Part shown: positions 6,648 through 12,537 of the stretch, piece by piece
How positions within the stretch are numbered: position 1 is the first letter of the stretch
How the letters are laid out: every line of letters starts with the position of its first letter
From: Anaerolineales bacterium
Lineage (GTDB): Bacteria > Chloroflexota > Anaerolineae > Anaerolineales > Villigracilaceae
Direction: 5' to 3'
NCBI GenBank assembly: GCA_017882065.1
Contig: JADGQD010000040.1
Location: 1 to 12,537 of the forward strand
DNA length: 12,537 bases
The notes under the pieces: model-generated
The model's input: the letters and a program-made list of their open reading frames with translations, nothing else
What the model was told of the DNA's origin: nothing
Databases searched by the model: none
Made by a program: the position numbers and the translations under genes

Positions 6648-7590
6648 ACTTCATGGCCTCATCCAATGTTGGCTGGGCGGACGTGCCCCCGGCGCGTCGC
6701 GTCGAGAGCGACCCGCAGACTGCCGCAAGCGAAAGAGATTTTTCCAAGCTCCAGCCATTCAGCCGGCCGTAGAGGAACCCGGCATCGAAGGAGTCCCCCG
6801 CACCGACTGTATCCAAAACCTGAAGTTTGAGTGCGGTGGCGCGAACTGTTTCCTTGCCATGGCAGGCCAGCGCGCCCTGCGCACCGAGTTTCAAAGCCAC
6901 AGTGCCGCATTTCCGGCAGAGAACGTCGGTGGCAGCTTCAATGGAGACCGCACCGGTCAACGCCAGGGCTTCCTTTTCGTTGGGAAAAAAAACATCCGCC
7001 TGCCGCAGGAGTTCGTCAAAGCCGCGCCATTCGCCGGACGGGTCCCAGTTGGTGTCGAGGGAGGTGGTCAGGCCGAGCGCGTGGGCGCGGGCGAACAGGC
7101 CGGGGAGGCCGGATTGGAGGGCGGTCTGGAGGAAATAACTGGCGACGTGCAGGTGACGGGACTGACTGAGCAAGGCGTCGGTCACAGCGTCTGCTTTCAG
7201 GGCAGCAATCAGGCCGGAATGAGTCAGGATGGCACGGTCGCCCTGAGCGGAGGGTTGAGAACCGGAGACGAAGGACCGGTTCAGGATCACGCTCAAGCCG
7301 GTCTGACCACCGGGGACGATGAAAACATTCGACACTTCCACGCCGCGCCTGGACATTTCATCCAGCATGAAGCGGCCGAAGATATCGTCCCCGCACACAC
7401 CCGCGAAGGCCACCTTAAGTCCCAGCCGGGCCACCCCGCAGGCGAAGATCGCCGACGAGGAGCCGATTGTGAGTGTGGCAGAGTCAACCAGTTTTTCCAC
7501 CTGGTCGAATTCGGGGGTCACATCCCCGGAAAGGACCAGATCGGGGTTGATTTCGCCAGCAACGAGGATGTCAAAAATTGGTTTAGTCAT
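6628..7590 (-). CDS. PfkB-family sugar (phosphate) kinase
   Basis: A 320-residue ribokinase-fold protein. The N-terminal AGEINPDLVL (11-20), the SSSAIFACGVARLG glycine-rich sugar-contact region (44-57), NEKEA (204-208) and the C-terminal signature DTVGAGDSFDAGF (260-272) with catalytic Asp266 are all present. The family transfers phosphate from ATP to sugars or sugar phosphates. Between a LacD-like aldolase and a GatZ-like protein, the best guess is tagatose-6-phosphate kinase (product tagatose 1,6-bisphosphate), but a fructokinase or other sugar kinase cannot be excluded from sequence alone. The ATG at 7590 has no obvious Shine-Dalgarno sequence; the bases just upstream belong to a palindromic repeat. 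The end overlaps the start of the gatZ-like gene by 20 bases, suggesting coupled translation. Confidence 0.88.
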   Translation of the reverse strand: MTKPIFDILVAGEINPDLVLSGDVTPEFDQVEKLVDSATLTIGSSSAIFACGVARLGLKVAFAGVCGDDIFGRFMLDEMSRRGVEVSNVFIVPGGQTGLSVILNRSFVSGSQPSAQGDRAILTHSGLIAALKADAVTDALLSQSRHLHVASYFLQTALQSGLPGLFARAHALGLTTSLDTNWDPSGEWRGFDELLRQADVFFPNEKEALALTGAVSIEAATDVLCRKCGTVALKLGAQGALACHGKETVRATALKLQVLDTVGAGDSFDAGFLYGRLNGWSLEKSLSLAAVCGSLSTRRAGGTSAQPTLDEAMKYVPPAG

Positions 7591-7598
7591 ATTTTGGT

Positions 7599-7645
7599 AG
7601 GGGCGATCCTAGTAATCGCCATGGGCAGGGACAAGCCCTGCCCCT
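7599..7645. repeat. Nested palindromic repeat in the lacD-pfkB spacer
   Basis: Two hairpins stand side by side in a 60-base spacer: GGCGAT 7602-7607 with ATCGCC 7615-7620, and GGGCAGGG 7623-7630 with CCCTGCCC 7636-7643. In addition AGGGGC (7599-7604) can pair with GCCCCT (7640-7645), so an alternative long-range fold exists. The pattern resembles intergenic palindromic repeats seen in many copies in Chloroflexota and cyanobacteria. It sits between two genes of one operon and just upstream of the kinase start codon, so it could affect message stability or relative expression. Confidence 0.65.
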
Positions 7646-7650
7646 CCGTA

Positions 7651-8598
7651 TTAATAATATTTGTACCAGTCGAACGGAGCGGCGGCAGTGTAGAAGTCGC
7701 TGACGGGTTTGCCGAGTTCCGAGCACAGCGCGATGAGACGTGACAGGCGTTCACGGCCGGTGGTGCGCAGGAAGGCGAGACGGGCTTGCCCGTCCAGTCC
7801 CACGGCTTCCTGCCAGACAGCCCGACCAACGGCGATACCGGAAGCCCCGGCCTTGCAGGCAACCGTAATCTGCCGGACGAAGGTCTCGAAGGCGACTGCA
7901 GCGGAGAGCAAAATCCAGGGCGTAACGGAAGCGGCGGTGATCTCTGCGCAGGCATCGGCCCAGGACGATTCATCCGGGTCATCGACATCCATCGGGAATT
8001 CAGCCTTTAGCACATCTATGCCGAGGGGCGTCAAGCGGCGGGCGGTCTCGGCGACGATATAACGCTTTTCGGCGGATGAGAGAATTTTATTGGCGTCAAG
8101 TGAATAGGACAGCGGCTCGAGCATGATGCCCAGATCGCAGCGGGCACACTCGCCGGTCACCTGGCGGACAAAGGATTCGATCTCAGCGGAAGTGGGCGAG
8201 TCAGGGTGGTAATAGACCAGCAGCTTAATCATGCTGGCGCCCATGCGTTTGGCCTTTTCCACGCTCCAGCCGGGCAGGATCTGGCTCTGACGGGCTGTCG
8301 GCGTGCCGCCATATCCGGTCGACTCGACCGCCACGACAAAGGCCGTTTTGCCGGAGATGACTCCGGTGGCGATGGCCTGGGCGGCAGAAAATTCCGGGTC
8401 AAGCAAAACGGCAGTGGACAGGTCGGCGAGGGCGGCGGTGACTTCAAGCTTGAAACGGCTCAAGTCTGCATCGTTGACAAAAATCGGGTTGGCTTTGCGC
8501 AGGTTCTGGCGATGGTCGAGAGCCAGGCAGGTAAAGGTGCCGAGCGGAGAGGTGCATTGTTGTAAACCGCGAAGTTTGCCAATGGTGATAGATTTCAT
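7651..8598 (-). CDS. lacD: LacD/YihT-family class I aldolase (likely tagatose 1,6-bisphosphate aldolase)
   Basis: A 315-residue TIM-barrel aldolase of the LacD family. Visible family blocks are CLALDHR (24-30, LAFDQR in LacD), LLDPEF (65-70), MIKLLVYYHP (123-132), IMLEPLSY (158-165), GIDVLKAEFP (193-202) and GASGIAVGRAVWQ (251-263). Lys198 in DVLKAEFP is at the Schiff-base position. LacD cleaves tagatose 1,6-bisphosphate to dihydroxyacetone phosphate and glyceraldehyde 3-phosphate. The related YihT acts on a sulfosugar phosphate; the kinase and GatZ neighbours favour tagatose. The length is normal. The ATG at 8598 gives a natural N-terminus, but an A/T-rich stretch without a clear ribosome binding site lies before it. 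Twenty-nine bases separate it from the GH114-type gene upstream. Confidence 0.87.
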   Translation of the reverse strand: MKSITIGKLRGLQQCTSPLGTFTCLALDHRQNLRKANPIFVNDADLSRFKLEVTAALADLSTAVLLDPEFSAAQAIATGVISGKTAFVVAVESTGYGGTPTARQSQILPGWSVEKAKRMGASMIKLLVYYHPDSPTSAEIESFVRQVTGECARCDLGIMLEPLSYSLDANKILSSAEKRYIVAETARRLTPLGIDVLKAEFPMDVDDPDESSWADACAEITAASVTPWILLSAAVAFETFVRQITVACKAGASGIAVGRAVWQEAVGLDGQARLAFLRTTGRERLSRLIALCSELGKPVSDFYTAAAPFDWYKYY

Positions 8599-8627
8599 TG
8601 AAATTTAACCACAAATAAAAAGATGGT

Positions 8628-9515
8628 TTATGGGCAGGTAACTCTAAACGCGGTCAGGATACGATTCTTCATGATAAAGCTGACGTTGTGCTGGCGGCCC
8701 CAGTTGCAAGCGGCGTTGAAGTCCACATTCATGTCGGTGTACTCGGCGGCAAAGACGGGCTTCCCGGCCTCGATGAAGGGCAGCATTTCCTCAATCCAGT
8801 CGTAGTAGAAGGCGTCTTCGGTGATGGCAAAGTCGAAGAACGAAAGCGAGTCGGTCACCATGTCAGGGGCGTTCTTGAGGCCGATGGCCAGGCCGCGGGC
8901 GTGGGCTTCGTCAGCCAGCCATTGGGCATATGCCAACTGGTCTGCGTAGGTGAGCGGGAAGCCAGTGTTGTTGTCGTAGATTTCGATGTTATCAGGTTCA
9001 ACACCATCGAAACCTTTGGCTTTGCAGAGGTCAAAGCGGGCGCGCATAATCGGAGCCAGCAGGTCAATGCGGCGAACGTCGAGCCACTTCTCACCGGCCC
9101 AGCCCTCGTAGTCGCGGCCAAGCACCTCTTTGGGGAACAGGTCCGCGTCGGGACGCCAATCTTCCCACGAGCCGACGGAGATGTAGCAGATGACCTTGCG
9201 TCCCTGGGTATGAAGTTCTTCGATGACCGAGGTCTTGTTGTCGAACAGGTCAATATCATAGACATCCGCCTCCACGCTGGTATCCACTGGAGGTTCGGAG
9301 AGATGCCATTGCCAGGTGAGACCGGGAGCCGGACGCCACCAGCCGGCAGCAGGGGTAGTGGAAACAACAGCAGGCATAGTAACAGGCTCCTCCGATGGTG
9401 AACCAGGCTGCGGGTTCAGTTCGCTCTGGTTTTGTCCGCAGGCTGAAATCAGGATGAAAAACAAGGCAAGGAAAACGAGATGGGCATTATTGCGCATGTA
9501 TTTTGTGGGTTTCAT
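8628..9515 (-). CDS. GH114-type lipoprotein (putative endo-alpha-1,4-polygalactosaminidase)
   Basis: About 295 residues from the ATG at 9515. The N-terminus has a short basic stretch, a hydrophobic core and lipobox ISA-Cys26, so the mature protein is probably lipid-anchored outside the membrane. A low-complexity Ser/Pro/Glu linker leads into a TM1410/GH114-like TIM barrel: WQWHLSE, DIDLFDN, GRKVICYISVGSWEDWRPDADLF, WLDVRRID and GFDGVEPDNIEIY, followed by GLAIGLKNAP. GH114 enzymes hydrolyse alpha-1,4-linked galactosamine polymers; many members are uncharacterised. The neighbourhood (galactose and tagatose genes) agrees with a galacto-configured substrate. The frame stays open upstream, and a GTG at 9530 would overlap the GNAT stop as GTGA, so the start may be 15 bases earlier. 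No strong ribosome binding site marks either choice. Confidence 0.83.
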   Translation of the reverse strand: MKPTKYMRNNAHLVFLALFFILISACGQNQSELNPQPGSPSEEPVTMPAVVSTTPAAGWWRPAPGLTWQWHLSEPPVDTSVEADVYDIDLFDNKTSVIEELHTQGRKVICYISVGSWEDWRPDADLFPKEVLGRDYEGWAGEKWLDVRRIDLLAPIMRARFDLCKAKGFDGVEPDNIEIYDNNTGFPLTYADQLAYAQWLADEAHARGLAIGLKNAPDMVTDSLSFFDFAITEDAFYYDWIEEMLPFIEAGKPVFAAEYTDMNVDFNAACNWGRQHNVSFIMKNRILTAFRVTCP

Positions 9516-9526
9516 GTCGAGAAAGG

Positions 9527-10060
9527 TCACCAAGGCAGACCGCCTAGGTCAATCTCACCTTGCGGCCATTCATGGGTGGATAAAGGCAATATCATGACGG
9601 GTGTCTGCAGGAGCCGGCGTTTTTTATTCTCCATAAACCACAATTCGGCCGCCACGGTTTTCCAACCGAGGCGCGCATAAAACGGCTGGGATTCATTCGC
9701 ACAGTTCAACAAGCCAAAGGAGACCTTCAATTCAGTTTGGATGAACGGTGCGGCCGCGCGTAACAACGCTGTACTCAATCCGCGCCGCTGCCAGGCGGGA
9801 TGGGTTGCGACGCCGCCAACGCCACCTACGGGCAGCAGCACAGCTCCGGCGCGGATTTTTCGTTTCAGCAAACCCAGCTGCGTGACAATCTCTCCATCGA
9901 TGCGGCCCAAAACCATCCAATCTGAGTCTGCCCATTCATTTGGATCATCTTCAGCGACTTTTCCGGCAAAGGCCAGGTGATCCAGCCGGTCAATGGTCTG
10001 CTGGTCATCCGGGGAGATTTGAGAGGAGCGAATAAATTCTATCTGCAATGAACAGGTCAA
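9527..10060 (-). CDS. GNAT-family N-acetyltransferase
   Basis: A GNAT-fold protein of about 177 residues when started at the TTG at 10060, which has GGAG five bases upstream (10066-10069 on the other strand). The frame is open further, to an ATG at 10198 inside the melA end, but the first 46 residues from there are basic and unlike the family, so the later start is preferred. The acetyl-CoA motif is clear: GGVGGVATHPAWQRRGLSTA, with QRRGLS at about 91-96, followed by the NESQPFYARLGWK strand-helix typical of GNAT C-termini. The substrate is unknown; within a sugar cluster it could be an amino sugar, a peptide or a protein. It ends just before the GH114-type gene, suggesting co-expression. Confidence 0.82.
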   Translation of the reverse strand: MTCSLQIEFIRSSQISPDDQQTIDRLDHLAFAGKVAEDDPNEWADSDWMVLGRIDGEIVTQLGLLKRKIRAGAVLLPVGGVGGVATHPAWQRRGLSTALLRAAAPFIQTELKVSFGLLNCANESQPFYARLGWKTVAAELWFMENKKRRLLQTPVMILPLSTHEWPQGEIDLGGLPW

Positions 10061-10122
10061 TTTTGCTCCATAAGCGACCACGAAAGAGGCCGGTACCCGC
10101 TTCCAGGTCCGCCGTGAACTGT

Positions 10123-10151
10123 AGTATACCCGGGAAAGACGATGGGGTTCA
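10123..10151 (-). promoter_or_regulatory. Candidate internal promoter upstream of the GNAT gene
   Basis: On the minus strand, TGAACC (10146-10151, 3 of 6 to the -35 consensus) lies 17 bases before TATACT (10123-10128, 5 of 6 to the -10 consensus). The -35 box overlaps the melA stop codon. It falls in the 88-base gap between melA and the GNAT gene, the longest spacer in the cluster, and could give separate expression of the downstream genes. Confidence 0.35.
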
Positions 10152-11480
10152 GACCGTGAAATGTTTGAACTGCGGCAGGTAATCCTTGTGCTGAGCAAAT
10201 AATTCGTTCGTCATTTGCCTGATCTCAGCCAGCGAGAGCACGGCTGCCGTCAGCGGGTCGTGGCAGATGGCGCGGTAAACCATGGTCGGGTCGCCGGTGA
10301 GGGCAGCGGTGATCGCCATCTCTTCGATGCCGCTCGAGAGTTGGGTCAGCAAGGCACACTCGGGCGGCAGCGCGCCGACATGAAGCGGGTGGAAACCGGC
10401 CTTGTCCACGTAAACCGGGACTTCGACACAGGCGCCTTCGGACAGGTTGGTGATCAGATTCGTGTTCGGCACATTGCCATTGAACTTGAAGGGCTCACCG
10501 CCTTTCAAGGCATTGATGATGTAGGCGGCGTATTCCAAGCCGCGTGCCAGGTCTCGGCTGGTGACTTCCCGGGCCAGCTCGAGGCGCACACCGTCCTTCC
10601 AGGTCGCCTCGGTGTTCTGGTATTCCTTCAGGATATAGGCGTATTCACCCGGGTTCCAGCCGGTGCCATGCGTGCAGTATTTTTCGATCAGATCGGGGCG
10701 CTTGCGGAACCACCAGTTGTATTCCGAGTTGTGCCCGCTGGACTCGGTCACGTAGTAGCCGAGCGCCAGGTACATTTCGTTGCGGACCTGTTCAGCGTTA
10801 TAGATATCGGGGTTTTCGGTGATGGCCTTATAGATTTGCGGATAGGCGTCCTGGCCGTTGACTTCGTACTTGAGATACCAGGCCTGGTGGTTGATACCCG
10901 CGCACAGGTAGTTTACTTCGGGATACAACGCCCCGATCCAGACCGCCAGCATCATGGACGTCCCCTGGACCGAGTGACACAGGCCAGTGACCGTGATGTG
11001 GGTCTGGCGCTGGAGGGCACCGCACAGCATGGCCATCGGGTTGGTGTAGTTGAGCAGGATGGCGTTCGGGCAGTACTTCTCCATGTCGCGCAGGATGTCC
11101 ATCATCGGCGGGAGGGTGCGCAGGAAGCGGAAGATGCCACTCGGGCCGCGCGTATCGCCGACGTTGATGTCCACGCCGAATTTCTTGGGGATCTCGATGT
11201 CGTGACGCCAGACATCGGTGCTACCGGACAGGATGGTGGTGAGCACCACATCCGCGCCCTTGAGCGCCTCGACCCGGTCAAGAGTGGCAGTCACTTTGGC
11301 GGGGTATTTCCCTGCCTCGACGAGCTTCAACACGGTCTTGTAAGCAAAGTCCAGCCGCTCGGCATCGATGTCCATCAAGGCGATGCGGGCATCTTCCAAC
11401 AACGGGAAGGTCAGTATATCGCGCACGAGTTCGGAAGTGAAGCCGAGACTGCCGGCGCCGATGAAGGTGATCTTGGTCAT
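10149..11480 (-). CDS. melA: Alpha-galactosidase, glycoside hydrolase family 4
   Basis: A 443-residue GH4 enzyme closely resembling E. coli MelA along its whole length. It has the N-terminal NAD-binding loop KITFIGAGSLGF (3-14), ALMDID (34-39), NYTNPMAM (144-151), GLCHSVQGT (166-174) with metal-ligand candidates Cys168 and His169, CAGINHQAWYL (193-203) with His198, and GYYVTESSGHNSEYNWWF. GH4 enzymes use NAD+ and a divalent metal in an oxidation-elimination mechanism and act in the cytoplasm on imported alpha-galactosides such as melibiose. The close match in GLCHSVQGT and in the C-terminal half favours alpha-galactosidase over alpha-galacturonidase or 6-phospho-glycosidase. The ATG at 11480 has AGGGAG eight bases upstream. 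The permease gene ends 30 bases before it, fitting one operon. Confidence 0.9.
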   Translation of the reverse strand: MTKITFIGAGSLGFTSELVRDILTFPLLEDARIALMDIDAERLDFAYKTVLKLVEAGKYPAKVTATLDRVEALKGADVVLTTILSGSTDVWRHDIEIPKKFGVDINVGDTRGPSGIFRFLRTLPPMMDILRDMEKYCPNAILLNYTNPMAMLCGALQRQTHITVTGLCHSVQGTSMMLAVWIGALYPEVNYLCAGINHQAWYLKYEVNGQDAYPQIYKAITENPDIYNAEQVRNEMYLALGYYVTESSGHNSEYNWWFRKRPDLIEKYCTHGTGWNPGEYAYILKEYQNTEATWKDGVRLELAREVTSRDLARGLEYAAYIINALKGGEPFKFNGNVPNTNLITNLSEGACVEVPVYVDKAGFHPLHVGALPPECALLTQLSSGIEEMAITAALTGDPTMVYRAICHDPLTAAVLSLAEIRQMTNELFAQHKDYLPQFKHFTV

Positions 11481-11510
11481 GTTAAGCTCCCTGTCAGATT
11501 ATTTGCCATT

Positions 11511-12350
11511 CTAGCGCTTCACACCGCTCAGGGCGATGCCCTCGATGAATTGTTTCTGCGCCAAGAAGAAGACGATCACCAACGGCAGAATGCTCATGAG
11601 CGCTCCAGCCATCAAGACGGTGAACTTTCCGCCTTGAGTGAGTTGCTGCTGGAAAAAGGCCAGTCCCACTGTGAGGGTGGTGTTTGGGACCGCCGGCATG
11701 TAGACCAGTGGATGCAGCAGGTCATTCCAGGCACCCTGGAAAGTAAAGATTGCCAGGGCGGCCAAAGCGGGCTTGGAGAGCGGCATATAGATATCCCAGA
11801 AAATCCGGAACAACGAAGCACCATCCATGCGGGCGGCATCCACCAGGTCGCGAGGAATGGTCAGGAAATACTGGCGTAATAAAAAGGTTCCGAACGCCCC
11901 ACCCCAGAAGGCGGGTAACCAGAGCGGGACACTCGTTCCTATCAGACCGAGCCACTTGAAGATGATAAAGTTGGGAATCAGCGTTACCTGCGAAGGGATC
12001 ATAAGTGTGACCAGCAATAAAGTGAAAAGCAAGCTGCGCCCTTTGAATTTGACCACGGCAAAACAGAAGGCCGCCATGGCGCAGGTGACTAATTGGCCGA
12101 TAGCAATCAAGATTGAGATATAGGTGCTGTTGAAGAATAAGAGGGTGAAGTTGATATCCACAGCAAAGAGGTCGCGAAAATTTTGCAAGGTCCAGGTGGG
12201 TGGGATTAAGGTGCGGGTGAACTGGTCCGCGGGAAGCTTGAAGGATGTCGAGACCATCCAGAGGAAGGGGCCCACCATGATGACCGACCCGAGGGTGAGG
12301 AGGGCATATGTGACAATATCAAGGATAAGTTTTTGGGTCTGCCTGGTCAT
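11511..12350 (-). CDS. Carbohydrate ABC transporter permease, MalG/UgpE type
   Basis: A 279-residue inner-membrane protein with six predicted hydrophobic helices (near residues 12-34, 70-98, 106-130, 141-160, 195-215 and 245-270). The EAA loop that contacts the ATPase is at about 169-195: LVDAARMDGASLFRIFWDIY followed by MPLSKP. This is the second permease of a CUT1 sugar importer. The ATG at 12350 follows GGAG, and only nine bases separate it from the stop of the other permease, so the two are co-translated. Next to melA, an alpha-galactoside or related oligosaccharide is the likely cargo. No ATPase gene is in the window; CUT1 systems often share a MsmK-type ATPase encoded elsewhere. Confidence 0.92.
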   Translation of the reverse strand: MTRQTQKLILDIVTYALLTLGSVIMVGPFLWMVSTSFKLPADQFTRTLIPPTWTLQNFRDLFAVDINFTLLFFNSTYISILIAIGQLVTCAMAAFCFAVVKFKGRSLLFTLLLVTLMIPSQVTLIPNFIIFKWLGLIGTSVPLWLPAFWGGAFGTFLLRQYFLTIPRDLVDAARMDGASLFRIFWDIYMPLSKPALAALAIFTFQGAWNDLLHPLVYMPAVPNTTLTVGLAFFQQQLTQGGKFTVLMAGALMSILPLVIVFFLAQKQFIEGIALSGVKR

Positions 12351-12359
12351 GACGATCTC

Positions 12360-12537
12360 CTATTCATACACCACATACCGTCTTTCCAACCAGAAATAAA
12401 AAACCATCAGCAGAATGACGAATAAGGCGAGTTCTATAGCTTGGGCACTGGCGCCACCGTAATTGAAGAACGTCCAGGCATTCCGGTAAATGGAATAAAC
12501 CACAACCGGGAAAGAACTGTCACCCTGGCCGCGGCGG
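12360..12537 (-). CDS. Carbohydrate ABC transporter permease, MalF/UgpA type (C-terminal end)
   Basis: The frame is open from the right edge to a TAG at 12360-12362, giving 58 residues. They contain PVVVYSIYRNAWTFFNYGGA, a final membrane helix (AIELALFVILLMVFYFW) and the short basic tail LERRYVVYE. This is the usual C-terminus of the first permease of CUT1 sugar importers (UgpA/LacF-like), and its place directly before a MalG-type permease confirms it. The binding protein gene would be expected further right, outside the window. Confidence 0.85.
   Translation of the reverse strand, partial: RRGQGDSSFPVVVYSIYRNAWTFFNYGGASAQAIELALFVILLMVFYFWLERRYVVYE

Noticed and set aside
6469..7743. A 424-codon plus-strand open frame opposite the kinase and gatZ-like genes
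   Set aside because: The opposite strand carries clear PfkB and GatZ motifs in order; the plus-strand product has no known motif.
10215..11879. A 554-codon plus-strand open frame opposite melA and the permease
   Set aside because: It is a mirror frame of G+C-rich coding sequence spanning two well-supported minus-strand genes; it shows no recognisable domain and is rich in His, Gln, Gly and Asp in a pattern typical of antisense frames.

Overview
The window looks like a chromosomal segment from an environmental, probably non-proteobacterial bacterium with moderately high G+C. The gene content (GH4 alpha-galactosidase, GatZ-like protein, LacD-like aldolase, PfkB kinase, MalG-type permeases, DUF58/transglutaminase pair) and the loose, repeat-bearing spacers resemble Chloroflexota of the class Anaerolineae. 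That placement is an inference from gene content, not a computed classification.

Layout. (1) Bases 1-453 (+) are the C-terminal end of a UgpB-type sugar or glycerol-phosphate ABC substrate-binding protein, closed by a strong intrinsic terminator at 494-527. (2) A 322-base gene-free gap (454-775) carries one copy of a short repeat. (3) On the minus strand, 4485 to 776, lie two translationally coupled genes: a DUF58 protein and a membrane transglutaminase-like protein (TgpA/DUF3488 type), with a sigma70-like promoter just upstream. (4) A long region without recognised genes (4486-5227) holds a cluster of hairpins and a second copy of the repeat from the first gap. It is followed by a small plus-strand unit that appears complete: promoter-like boxes at 5079-5107, a 22-codon ORF with a ribosome binding site at 5228-5296, and an intrinsic terminator at 5315-5344. 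(5) From the right edge back to 5343, all genes are on the minus strand: permease (partial), permease, GH4 alpha-galactosidase, GNAT acetyltransferase, GH114-type lipoprotein, LacD-like class I aldolase, PfkB-family kinase and GatZ/KbaZ-like protein.

How they work together. Region 5 reads as a galactoside or galactosamine-polymer utilisation cluster. The permeases import oligosaccharide. The GH114-type lipoprotein could act on alpha-1,4-galactosamine chains at the cell surface. MelA releases galactose from alpha-galactosides in the cytoplasm. The last three genes match tagatose-6-phosphate catabolism: the kinase would give tagatose 1,6-bisphosphate and the class I aldolase would split it. GatZ is present without its usual catalytic partner GatY, which fits an independent role such as tagatose-6-P/fructose-6-P 4-epimerisation.

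Points most worth checking are the 22-residue peptide unit, a perfect 16-bp inverted repeat inside the gatZ coding sequence, the GatZ + LacD + PfkB combination without GatY, and two families of intergenic palindromic repeats.
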